A program made the position numbers and the translations under genes. A stretch of DNA of 64,000 bases from Brachionus rotundiformis. Its lineage: Eukaryota; Rotifera; Eurotatoria; Ploima; Brachionidae. The stretch spans positions 2,095,926-2,159,925 of the forward strand of contig JAESIW010000180.1 of assembly GCA_016802295.1 (NCBI GenBank), given 5' to 3'. This document shows, one piece after another, positions 10,911-23,700 of this stretch (its first letter is position 1; each line of letters starts with the position of its first letter). The notes beneath the pieces are model-generated. The model searched no databases, was not told the origin of the DNA, and saw only the letters and a program-made list of their open reading frames with translations.

Positions 10911-13221
10911 GGATTAATTTTTTATTAAAAATACACAACCATTTGATATAGTTAAATTAAGGAAAAAATAACAAAATATTTGCCCTTAAAACTGATTAAA
11001 AAGGCAACACCTAAATAAAAGTGCAATAGAACAATATTAACAATAGATTAACGATGAATCAGATTTTATTATCCACTAATTGGATCTTCTTGGTTAAGAG
11101 AACTTTTAGTAAAATATTATACGAGCTAGATGCTTGAGGATGAAAATTTGATTGCCAAATTTCAACTAGCTGAAAAAAATGCTAATTGAAATTTTAAACT
11201 TTGGTTAGATTTTGCATCTAAAAAAAAAACTATTGATTTTGTTAATACAGCTATTTGTTTAAGAAAATTCAAGGTTTACTAACTTATATCGTTTGAACGT
11301 GTGGGTGGTTGGAAAAATGGGTTTGGTAAACGATGAAAATCTTGATATAAATTCTAACTTTTATTAATGTACAATATTAATATTTCATCAAATTGCTACC
11401 TAAAAAGAATTATTAAATTCGTGATTTTTTTTTCTTCCATTTGCATTAAGTAAATTTTAAAAAAATAAATTATAATAATAATTTTTGATTTTTGCTCTAA
11501 CGCACATGATACTCTTATTAAAAGAGGACCTTTTTATTTATAGAATGTAGCGATAAGCATTAAATAACATATTTTTACAGTCTAATCGCTTTATTAATTC
11601 ATCATTATTCCGTAATATAAAGTTATTATCATAATTTTTAATAATCATAAATACTCTAGGTAAATATCAGTATTATTAAAAATTTTAAAAATACTTATAA
11701 TATTTATCCTTAACTCAGAAAGCTTATAAATAAAACTTATTTCCGCATTTTTGAAAAATACAATTGTCTTGCTTAATAAAGGAAATTTGAAAACAAATGA
11801 ATAACGCTTGTCTTGTTGATCACGTTTTAATAAATTTTAAATAATGTTATTTATTATATAACGCTTTAAGTGTAAATTTAACGAAAATACCACATGATTT
11901 AGCATTTTAAATTGATCTAAGAAATAAGTGTAAAAAATTTTTTATATTTTTATTAAATTTCTATTCATCTAATCAAAATTTAATACATTATTATGAAAAT
12001 TTTATGGTTAATTATTCTTAACAGATAAAACAGTATCTTTAGTAATTTTTTAAGAAAAGATAAATTTAAATTAAATTTTGAGATGTCTACATTAACCTAG
12101 GCAGAATAGAATAAAATGAAATACCAAAAAAAACGCAATTTTTTTTCATAGTACACTTGAAGCGATTCTTTGAATTTTATATTAACCTTTTTTAATTTAT
12201 TTACATTTTCAGTATTTTCTCGAATCTCTTAGATGAATGTTGTTTCAATATTAAATTTTTATAAATTCAGATATAAAAAAACTAAATTAATTCATACCAT
12301 ATAAAATTTGACAGAAAACACACATTCATATTGTTTGTTTAAGGTAAGAATAAATTCAAATATTTTTATTATTTAGCCAGACTGATTATGTTTCCTAATT
12401 TAGTTTATGATGGAATGATTTCGATAAAAATGCCTCATAGAAAATTATTAAAATTTAGAAATTGATTTAGTTGAATTATTTATTTTGACTGCTTTATTAA
12501 CTTTTTATTTGTTTCGAAGCAAATTTCAATCTAATTAGATAAAATATCAAGTTTTATTAAGAATTATTTCGAAAGTTAATATATTAAAAAAATATTTGAT
12601 AGAATCTACCATGTAAATAATTATAATATTCTCAAACTATGGAAACAATAACTCTAAAAACTTTGACAATATCAAGTAAATTCAACAGAATAAAGAGTTA
12701 TTTTAAATAATAAATAAATGATAATTAAATTTTTTTTAAAACTTAATGAAAAATGTATTAATTATCTTGCATATCTTATCTATTGGAAAGTTTTAAAAAA
12801 AAACTAATTAAAATAATTGATAAAGAGATAATGTCAACTAAAATACTGATCGATAAAATAAATTAAAGAGTAAAATTCTTAAATTAATTTAATTTAAATT
12901 GTAAAGATAACCATTTTCTCAGACAAATTCTGGATACTTTGTTTCAGCTCTATATGAAATTCAAACTTAATTGGAATTTCAATTTGCTTCAATCGCGGAA
13001 ATATAACTGTTTAAAGAATTTTCTTTCTTTTAACAAGAAAAAAGGGGCATAAATCGACTTTTTATCTCGAAAATTTCATAATTAATTCAAAAATTATAAA
13101 AAAAAAAATAAATTTATAATTTCATTTTTAGGTATAAAAAATTCATTTTACATTTAATTTTTAATATTCAAAGATAATAATTTTAAAAGAGGAAAACGAA
13201 AATATAATTCGTTATTCTTGA
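10911..13221. other. Divergent intergenic region between RXR and ZER1
   Basis: About 2.3 kb separate two divergently transcribed genes. I see no ORF with protein-like character. A short G-rich run near 11298-11330 is the only compositional oddity. Promoters of both flanking genes should be here. Confidence 0.55.
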
Positions 13222-16200
13222 ATGATGAATCGTCATAAAGATGAAAATCAGACCGAAAGTATAAAAAATTCTTGGTACCATTCGAATCCAAAATCCCTTT
13301 ACGATCTCTGTATAAAATCGATATGCGAAAATGTTGACATTATTTTGGAACGTACCGGTCAGAACTCTGGGTCCAAAAAAGTACATTCTAGATACGAAAT
13401 AGCGACACATGTGGGCCCTTTGTCTAGCTGGATAAGCCAATCGTTGCTAAAGGAGTACCAAGTTTTCTACAACCAGACTCTTGCCAATATGGAAAGGGAT
13501 GAATACTTCTCTACCAAGGACTCAAAATTAACCACTAGAAAAAAACCAATCAGCTTCTATGATCTTCTAATGGCTTTTGTCTGTTCCCCTAGCAAATGCT
13601 CTCTCAACCGAATCGACTACAGACAGTGCGAATCTTCTCGGTCTATCCTCGAACAAAAATTAAAACAAAAACTTGAGGAACAGCTGTCCCATAACAAAAG
13701 ACTTAACACCAATTATTTTAAACTAATTCGGAACAAAGATTTTAACCGAGAGTCAAATTTTAATGAAAAGTACCTTTTAAAATCGCTGCGTTCTCGCCAA
13801 GCGGAGCATTTGTCAGACAAAGAACTTAAGCAATTTATCAAACAACATAAAAATATATTCTATTTGGACATTTGCCCGTGCGATTTGTCCAATAAAACAG
13901 TCTATTATATAAACAAGTACATGGCAAACACACTAAAAATATTAAGATTAAAAAATTGCTGCAATTGGCACTTAAAAAGAGAACAAGTCCAATCTCAGTC
14001 CCAGGATCAGACCATTTTTCAATTTAACAATGATTTTTCGGACTTGGACTCGGTTGATGAGGACATCGAGGTCGAATTTTCAAATGCTTCAAACGAGAAT
14101 GAGAATCAGGTGGAAATGGCTAATTTAAATGATACAAATGATGAAAATGAAGAGGATGAAGATGATGATAACTTTGATGCCTATCTAAGAGAATACGTCA
14201 ATCGTTATGATCAAAACCCCCAGGACAGTTTGTCCATTCAGGCGCGAAGAAACAGAATGCATCATTGTAGACGAATTAAGAAAAAGTCGCCCAATGAATG
14301 TAAATTATTCAAACCGTGTAAACTGAAGCATTCTGGTAAGCCAAGGATTAAAAGAGAGACCAGTCCCAGGAAAAAGGTGGAAGTTGAAGATAAAGAACAA
14401 ACTAATAATTCAATTCTTAAGTGGTTGGTAAAACGTGCCATCAAAAGTACGGATGACTCAAAGCCAGAAACAAAAAAATCTTATTTAGGTCTTATTGAGC
14501 AAATAAAGAAAAAGGCTAACTTTTTAGCTGATACAAAAATGATAGATAAAGTGTCCATTTGTTCATCGAATTACGAGGACTACGACATGAAAAGTTTGAA
14601 TGAAAAAGAAGAGAAAAAAAGTGATTTTTTTGAGGGAAATTTGGAAAATTTGAGTCAAAACTTAAGTTTGTATTCAAGTGCCTCAGAGGGATCATATTCA
14701 TCAATTAGTTCTTCCTCTTTATCATTGCTATCTTCTCTGTCACTATTTTCCGAGACATGTTCTTGTTCTACTAGTTCCATGTCTAGCTCGTCTTCATCGG
14801 ATCAAGATGATGAAGCCTACAAACTATTGGAAAAAAAGTATCTAAAACGCCATTTGGCTAAATTTTCCAAAATACAAGAGAAAAAAGTGGCTCGACAACA
14901 AAAATTGCTTGAAAAAGTAGCAAACTTGGGATCATCACCAATTAATGTCATACAAGCCATTGCAGCCAAAGCTTTAAATTTTAAACTCAAGAGTACAATT
15001 AATCAAGACTTGGAATCGACGGACATGGTCAGTGAAAAGCTGAAGAATGCAGAATTTGAAGAACAAGATGAGGACATGTCTGATAAAGCTGTTGGACAGC
15101 AAAAATCAAAAAGACTTAAAGAAAATGACCAGAACGAAAGTTCAGAGAATGACAAAGAAGGACAGAATTCAAATTTGTTTTCAGTGCTTCGTTATTGGAT
15201 GAGTAAAAAGAGCAATAGCACGAACCATGTTGCCAGTGATAGCAATCAACCATGCTCAAGTCAAATGAGCGAATTGGTTGCAGTGAGCGATGATGAATTT
15301 GAAAAATCGACCAAAAAACGCACCAAAAATCGTCTCAGAACAATAAGATCGATTACAAATTCCAATTCAAATGACGAATTGAGCCAATACGAGTCGGATA
15401 ATTCATCCAATGAGTCCATTTACACATTCAACAGCATTGTTGAAACAAATTCGATGAACAAAATATTTGAGGAAAGATTTAAGGAAGATAATAAGTCTAA
15501 AAAAAAGTCATCTATTGGCAAAACTTTGTACCAAGTGCTAAATCTAACACGTTTAGAGCATTTATGCCTTCGTAATATAGGCGCAAATGTCATTAAAATA
15601 TCAATGTTAAATCAATTACTAAAAAATTTCAAAAATTTAAAATATTTAGACATTTCAAATTGCTGTCCAAATCAGCTTTACTTGGCAAAAAAAATTGATT
15701 TTATCGAACCACAGTGTTCAGCAAACCAAAACGAGCTGATCGGTTGCTTGGATGGCTTGCTTAGCCTGGCATCAGTATTGACCCATTTGGTAATGGCTGA
15801 TCTTACAGTTGAAGACATTCAGGCCAATTTAAAATACATTCTACATTTAAAATGTCTTAAACACTTGGATATATCAAATTGTAGCGAAAAAACTCCTTTG
15901 AACCGGTTCAAAAATCCATCTCTATTTCTTGCCAAATTGGTTTTTCATTTAAATAAAATAACTTGGTTAGACATATCTGGCACTAATTTGACAGGCTCGA
16001 ATATATTCAAAGAACAAGATGAGATAGATTATATCAAAAAGAGACTTTATGAGGACTTAATTGATGAGTCAGACAACTATGAACGAGTCAGTGTTGATAA
16101 AATAATGACAATTAAAAGCGGAATCTCTGGTCTCATGTTTTTGAATAATGAAAGCAAGTGCTTGGACTTTCTTGGCTGCTTTAGTTGTGACAATTCGATA

Positions 16201-17879
16201 TCAGCCAGAACCAATGTTCCTGCAATAAAAATCGCTGCCGAATCGAGCGAGAATTATTTGTACAATGGACTACAGATGTATTCTAGTGACAGACCACTTT
16301 TTCTTTTAGATGCCCTCAATCATTTGTTCGAATTGTATCGAGATGATTTTATAGAAGACAAGCTTCTTGGCGGTCACTTGATAATGAACACAATGGACAA
16401 ACATTTGGACAATTCAAGGATTCAAATATCAGCCAGTGCTTCCTTGTTCTATGTGCTTAAGTATTGGAAAGAGGAAAATTTGAACATTCCGAATTTTTAT
16501 CTGCGGCGATTGATTCTCACCGTGATAAACGGAATGGAAGAACACATTGATGAGAGTGCAATGAGACGGAATTGTGTTCTCATAATGTGTAGATTGAACT
16601 TGCCTGATGATGTTTTGTTTATTTCTGATCGCCTAATTCGAATACTACTCAGAATATTCGATGACTACATAGACGAGAGAAACAAAAATCCGCAAAATGA
16701 CAGACCTGAACATTTTGTCCTGAGAACAGCAATGCATTTGCTGAATATCTTGGCATGTAGTGTTCATGGTGCAGATAAAACTAAAGCTGGAATGATAAGC
16801 ATACCAGTGGCTTTGAATTTAATCAGGACTAAGACAAATTTCAAAGAGGCTGATGACATAATGGAAGTTACTTGGAGTTTTTTGTGGAACATAACAGACG
16901 AAACGCCGGACAACTGCCGCATATTTTTGGACTCACTTGACGGTCTCAACATATTTATGGAATGCATTAAGTTTAAAAAGTCCGAAATTATTCGTAACAT
17001 GATGGGTTTGCTAGGTAATGTTGCCGAAGTAAGAGAACTCAGAAATAGATTGTGTAAAAATGACCTTATATCAACGTTTCGTCAGCTTTTATTTCATTCT
17101 GGTGATGGTATTGAGATACCATATAATTCGGCTGGGGTTTTGGTACACATAATGTCCGATGGTCCGAATGCATGGTTTGAGTCAAGCATAACTGAGCATG
17201 ATAGACAGTCAGTTATCGAAGATATTGAAACTGCCATTGATAAATGGGATTTGAATTCAGAGCGTAATATTAATTACAGATCTTTTGAGCCTATTTTTAG
17301 ACTAGTGGAAAAATTTGATAATCCAATTTGTCAAAGATGGGCATGTTGGGCTCTGGCAAATTTAACAACCGTTTATGGTAATTTAATTTTTTTTTTAATT
17401 GCCACTTTGCTTTTAAGGTAGATATTTTCAATCTTAAAATTATTTTTTAAATAATAATTTTTATATCTATATCAATATTATTATGAATCTTTCACAAAAT
17501 AAAAATAAACTAATTCAAACTTGAGTTCATATATAAGAAAATGATTGATAAACATAGAAAAAAAAATGAATGTTTTTTAAAATAATCATTGAATTTTCAT
17601 TTATTAAAGAAAGAAATTATTTATTTATAAAAAAAATTAATTTTTAATAGATTTTATTTTATTTTAGGTGATAAAAAAAAGCAAAGTGTCATCCTTATTT
17701 TATAACATTTTATCTTTTTTAAATTGTTGATTTTTTTAGCCGATGTTTATTGTCCACTTTTTGTAAAAGAAAATGGGCATGATTTATTAAATAGAGTTAT
17801 CAAAATGGAGTCTGTTTGTGATGCCATTAGACGGTATTCCCTAATTGTTCTAAATAATGCTGAAAATTACAGAAATTAA
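13222..17879 (+). CDS. zer1: ZER1/ZYG11-family CUL2 substrate receptor, greatly enlarged
   Basis: ZYG11B and ZER1 are substrate receptors of CUL2 ubiquitin ligases and recognise N-terminal glycine degrons. Two exons join: 13222-17377 and 17740-17879 (intron 362 nt), for 1431 residues, about twice the family's usual 740-770. An N-terminal region with LYDLCIKSIC and the first leucine-rich repeats runs to about residue 250. A low-complexity insert fills about 250-765, rich in Asp/Glu, Lys and Ser. Leucine-rich repeats then resume (LEHLCLRNIG, LKYLDISNC, LKHLDISNC). The C-terminal armadillo-like half is well conserved, including WNITDETPDNC, GLLGNVAEV and RNINYRSFEPI. W1222, D1226, N1266 and E1269 correspond by motif to the glycine-binding pocket of ZYG11B/ZER1. 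The last block (WACWALANLTTVY, then YCPLFVKENG) is closer to ZER1 than to ZYG11B. A 4.1-kb coding exon is unusual next to the many small exons of neighbouring genes. Confidence 0.88.
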
Positions 17880-18614
17880 ATACATGTTTAACCAGCTAAT
17901 TATGTGTTTGTTTTTATCTATGAATCGCCTTTGAGGATTAAATTTTTAATTTTTTGTATCAAAATGATCTTAAAATAAAAATTATGATAAAGCGGTTTGA
18001 AATATATATATAAAATTTGAATGGTACTAATTAATTTGAGTATATATTTCTAAAATTAAAACAGTTTTTGAATGCTTATTTGATTGTTTAGACTGATTTG
18101 AAATGTCTAGAAATTTATCTATTTAGATTTTTTATACAATGTAAATTAAATTCAAAAAAAAAGTTTTAAATTTTTTTTTTCGATATTTTTAGTTATTTTT
18201 AACACTAGATGATTTGGTTCGCTTCGATTTTTTACAGCCATTTAAATAATAGATTTGAAAAAAACTTATTTAAATATAAAAATACGATTATTTCTTAATA
18301 AACCTAATAAAATATTTTATTTTTTAATTTAAAAGGCCCTACTTAGTAGTTATTTTAAATAAAAATCATAAACATATTTGATTTTGTAGAATAATTTTAA
18401 ATATTTAAACAAAAATAAAATAATTATTATCTCCAAATGGTCAATTTAATTTATTTAAAAAGCAAAGTTATGTTATTTTTAATTTTTACCATTATCAAAG
18501 ACTAATTTATTTCATATCATTATAATGGTAATATTTCGTAATATTTATAAATTTTACCTTTTTTAAATTCATTCTAAGATCTTTAGAGTAAGCTAGCGGA
18601 ATCAACTTCAAAAC
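17880..18614. other. AT-rich intergenic DNA, no gene seen
   Basis: This is the gap between the ZER1-like gene and the endonuclease G gene, both on the plus strand. I find no coding frame or repeat that stands out. Confidence 0.6.
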
Positions 18615-19600
18615 TTGGAAATGAACAAAATTATTTTTCCTGTCCTTGGATCTTTTGGAGCTGGTTTTGGTCTTGCCACATTTTTGTCTAACAAGGATGA
18701 CATAAAAGACATTTTTAATCCAAAAATTTTGAAAGCCGCAACCGTATTGAATCCTCCACCTGTTTCTGATATTGTTGAGTATAAACAATCTGGTAATTTA
18801 GCCAAAGATGATCTTGCATTAGGCAACATCGGTCGAATACAGACAATAATGAAACATGGTTATCCAAGCTTGGATAACATTAGAATATTTGACAATTATG
18901 TTTTATCATATGATAGACGTAATCGGGTTGCTAATTGGGTATTTGAACATATGACTTTTGAGAAGATGAGGCCTGCTGAATCAATAGATCGTGGAAAATG
19001 TGAATTTAGAGAAGATCCAAATATTCACCCATATTTTAGGTCAACTAATCAAGATTACAAAGGAAGTGGATATGATAGAGGACATCTTGCCGCGGCTGCT
19101 AATCACCGTTCCAGTCAACTCTTAATGGACCAGACATTTTTTCTTTCAAATATGGCTCCGCAAGTTGGAAAAGGCTTTAATAGAGATAAATGGAATGAAC
19201 TTGAAATGGAAGTTAGAAGAATGGTCAAAGAAAATGACAATGTTTGGGTTTGTACAGGTCCTTTGTATCTTCCAAAGTAAGACAATTATTTGAAATATTC
19301 AATCTATTAAAACTAATTATTTCGCTTTGAAGAAAAGATACTGATAATAAATTATATGTAAAATATGAGGTTATTGGTTCTCAACATGTGGCTGTACCGA
19401 CACATTTTTTTAAAGTTGTTTTATGTGAAAAGCAAGGAGAATATAAACTTTATTCTTATGTTCTACCAAATTTACCATGTGATCAATCGACACCTCTATC
19501 AAGTTATCTGGTTCCTATTGATTCTATCGAAAGATCAGCAGGTTTTTTAATTTTTGATAAAATTCCTCGAAAATCAATAAAATCAATAAATGGAAAGTAA
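18615..19600 (+). CDS. endog: Mitochondrial endonuclease G
   Basis: EndoG is a DNA/RNA non-specific nuclease of the mitochondrial intermembrane space, involved in mitochondrial DNA turnover and released in cell death. Two exons join as 18615-19276 and 19333-19600 (56-nt intron), for 309 residues (human 297). The N-terminus has a glycine-rich hydrophobic segment (IIFPVLGSFGAGFGLATFL) expected of the membrane anchor and import signal. The catalytic motif DRGHLAAAANH spans 154-164 with H157 as general base. The metal-site block follows in FFLSNMAPQVGKGFNRDKWN and GPLYLP. The second exon begins in the family's KYEVIGSQHVAVPTHFFKV segment. A second ATG two codons downstream (18621) would remove only two residues. 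All catalytic elements are present. Confidence 0.92.
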
Positions 19601-20759
19601 ACTTTTAGGAAATTTGAATTTTTTTTTAAATAGGATTAAATTTTTGAATAAAATTTTTAAATTTTAATGTTGAAACAAACATTTTTAAATAATTTTTTGA
19701 GAATTCGAATTAAGTTTTGTTCAATTCATAATCTCGTTTTAATGGAAGCCTATTTTAATTCTTTTTAAATTTAAATTTTTACATATTATAATTTTTTCAT
19801 TAAATACGAAATTTGGAAAAAAAACTATAAAATCATATTTTTGACTGAATCATTTTGAGTTAAGAATTAAAAGGACATTTACAATAATTAAAAACGCGAT
19901 GTTAATAAATTCAGCTTTAAATTTTTTAAGTTATATTTAAAAGTAAAATTTTGCTATTTATTATTTTTATTAAATCAGAAAATATATTAAATTCAAAAAT
20001 TAATCAGCGCTTTTGTTTATTCATATATTTGTGAATGATATGACCGATCTTCTGGATCGTTTCCTAATTAATTATTAAATTTATATTCTAATAAATAAAT
20101 AATATTTTCTGTTTAATTAAAATTTTGTATTTGTTTTTTATTAAACTTTGTTTTAAGTATTAAAAATAAAAGACACTCAAATATCTCAATATTTTAAGCT
20201 TTTTGAGCAAACAAGCCAAATTTTTTGACACCATTCAAAAAAATATTTCAAGTTGGATGATGTCAAAAATCGTACCGAATTCTGCTTAAATGTTTAATTT
20301 TCCATTGATCTAGAATTACTACACAGATCTTATCCGATAAGAGTACCATAATATTTTAACAGAATGCCGAATATCATCTCGAGGTTGCAGTAGCGTTTTT
20401 TTACTTCCATATTTAACTTGCAAAATTTAGCATACTAATAAATCAACTAAAATCCTAATGTCTATGCGCATATATTATAGGCCCATTTTTCATCATTTTC
20501 TAAATGCGTATGAAAAATAATTCCAAATTATTAAAAAAATATTATTAATTTTAATTAAACATAAATTTCTTTAACCAAAAACATTTAATTATTTTCTATT
20601 TTTCTATAAGTCGATCACTGAATGTTAGAAAAATTGAGAAAAAGCTTAATATTAGGGTTTAATTGAACAATACTTAGCTTGGTCAATGTTTTCTAAATGA
20701 ATATAAAATTTGCTTTAAAGTTAAAAAGAGATAGAAACACAGAGATTTGAAACAGTGAG
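19601..20759. other. Intergenic DNA with an imperfect inverted repeat
   Basis: No gene is seen between EndoG and BRE1. An imperfect inverted repeat of about 17 bp arms lies at roughly 20222-20270: TTTTTGACACCATTC is matched by the complement of a later GGATGATGTCAAAAA. It is short and mismatched, so I do not class it as a mobile element. Confidence 0.5.
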
Positions 20760-23700
20760 ATGCAGTCAGCGGCAGTGCCTTGTACTGGCAATGGTATTAA
20801 ACGTACTGCAGCAAACGCTCTATCGTCACCATCTCCAACCTCTTCGTCATCCTCGCATCAAAATGAACACTCGCATCAGCAATCCGATTCACCGCCGCCT
20901 CCGGAGAAGCGTTCCTTCATTGTGGTCGAGTCTCCCATCAAACTTGATACCATCTCTTCATCAGTAACCAAGATATATCAGCAATTATTAGCTTTAAACC
21001 TATTTTAATTCTTAAGGAGGATCTAGATATCAAGGTGCTGAAGATTCAGAACAAAAATTTAAGTGAACGGTTACAGCAGAGGCACAAGCTTGAGGCCGAT
21101 CTGAGGGAAAAAATAGACAAGCTTCAAAACAAGAAGGCTTCCGATGACAACAAACTGTGCATAATAGATCGATATTGGACCCAATTGGATGAGGACTTGA
21201 GACTAATGCTGGAAAGATTCGAGTCCGAAACAGGCAAGGAAGCATGCGACTCGATTGGAGAGAAAAACAGCAAAAATGACAGCACCAAATTATCTAGTCA
21301 AGTGGTGCGGAATTTTTTGTCTAAATTAAATGACTGGGACAAATGTGAAATGGAAGATTCATTAAAAGAACGAGTTAAATTTACCACACAAACAGTAGCT
21401 AAATTAGTCACCGTGTATGATCGGTAATTTATTTAAAATACTCAATTTTTAGTTTATTAAAATTTTTTTGCTTAGAATGAGCAGAAAAAACGAATTGTTT
21501 AATAAGGATTTTAATGCAAAAATTCAAGGTAATTAAATTTTTTTAATTTTTAAATTATATTGTAAATTTTTTTTTTAAATTCTTAAAATTTAATACAAAA
21601 ACAATGAATAACTTGATTGATTTAAGATCGAAGAGTTTTTAAAACTATTCAATAGCTGCGAAGGTTGATTTTATATCTTTTAATTTTTATAAAAAATACA
21701 AACTTAATTCAAATTTTTAGTATACGATTCGAATAGGAAGTAATTTAAACAAGTTTTTATTTATTTTAGATTTTTTACTTGATGATTTATATTTAAAAAA
21801 TTTTAAATAATGTCAGATTTTATAAAAATAATTAAAAATAACAATTAATTCTTTCAAAATAGCTTGATATTAAAATTATTATTATTATTTTTATTATTAT
21901 TTTAATAGAAAAATTAGATCCAAATTTATTTTCATTAAAAGGAAGTTATTCTATGTTCAAATCTTTGACTTAATAGAAAAATTAATTGATTAAATTTAAA
22001 GATTCTATGGACCAGTCTATTTCAGCTAAAGTAGATTCAAAAGTGAGAGAATTAAGTGAAGAAAACGCCCGCTTAAATGATTTAATAACCAAGTGCCAAC
22101 AAAATATTCACGCAAGTGGTATTCAAGTAAATATGAATAAGAAATTTAGATCCAAATCTAATTAGTCTTCTGTAGAAAAAGCAGCTAGAGGATAAGTTGA
22201 GTCTTCTAGAAGCCGAAATGAAAGATTTAAATCACAAAGCTGACGAAACTGAGTATGAACTAGACAAATTTAAAGACAAAGCGTTCAAATTAGACAGTCA
22301 ATTGGCCGAAACACTCAAAAAGCTAAAGAATATTCAATCAAATAGCAAAAATAACACTGACCAAAATGGTCACGTTGGGTACCAGAACAATCTGAAACAA
22401 AATCCTACTACAAACACGAATCGCCCGAATAATATTTCCGATAAACAAGTAAAAATAAATTGTTTCTTGAGAATCTTTTTTAATTTTCCATTTTTATAAT
22501 TAGCTTTCCGAATTAGAAACAGAATTGGAGTATCATCGCGAACTGGCCAAAAATCGACTTGATGAACTTGAAAAATTAAACCAAGAATACAATTCGGCTT
22601 TAAAACAGATTGAAAAACTAAAGAACGATGTAAATTTTCTGAATACTTTATTGACCAACTGTATAAGAATAGATTTAATTTATCAGTCAGAAATTTTTAT
22701 TATTATTATTCTTCAAAAATTTTCTTTATTCTAAATAGAGGGAGAAGAAAAATTTTTTATCTTAATATAATTATAAAATTGGTGGATGCTTTTCAATTGG
22801 TAAAATTTACTTTTAACTTTAATTTCGATATAAAAGCAAAGTATTCAATTAAATTTTGAAATTTTAATTTTTTTATTAGCATAATAAGTTATTTTGAATT
22901 CTTTTGATTTATTAAAATTTATCTTGTAAAACACCCTTAGTATCAGTATGAACTGTGTAGTTGCATCGTAAATCTTCGTGTTACATTAACACTAAACATT
23001 TTCGATAAGATTGGTTCAGTCTAATACCATAAGAATAAATAAAATTTTCTTTTAAGAAATATTATGTTATTGAAAGTAAAATATGTTCAAAAAATTGTTT
23101 TAATATGTTATGTTCTATCTAAATTTAAAAACCTTCTTTCCAATTTAAATAAACCAATTTTCTTTGATTATTTTAGTGATACAAATTTTTTCTATACAAA
23201 TACATAACATTTTAAAAGTTAAAACTGAGGTATTCTCTTTTGAATTGTTCTGATTTTATTTTCTTCCTTAAATGCTTCTTACCATTATATTGGATAGGCT
23301 CATAACTGTACTCTATATGCCATAAAAATCACAAGAGTACACATCCTTGTCTAACTCCTGTACACATTTTGAAGCTTCCAGATTGTCCTTTTTCCGTAGG
23401 TACCCCACTCTCGAAATTCTCATTGAAGAGTTTTATCATGTTATCATGTTAACAATCTTTTGAAGTATACCATTAGTTCTAAATATGGCCTACCGGGTTT
23501 CTCTATGTATATCTTCATGAAGTAGACAAAGTTTAGGATAGACGGTCTATTTCATTTGATACCTTGTTCTATGATGTTTCCTTAATGCAAATATCTGACC
23601 AATGCAGAATTATTCTTATTCATTAATTAAATTCACGATTAAAAAGTTAATAAAAATATTTTTTTAGCTCAAAATGATTCCTGAGTCGGTGGTAGAACAA

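Noticed and set aside
11298..11330. G-rich run between RXR and ZER1 as a possible G-quadruplex or promoter element
   Set aside because: Only short and uneven G runs are present, without four GGG tracts on one strand in a compact span.
20222..20270. Imperfect inverted repeat with TTTTTGACA ends
   Set aside because: The arms are short and mismatched and much of the match is T/A runs; not enough to call a transposon.
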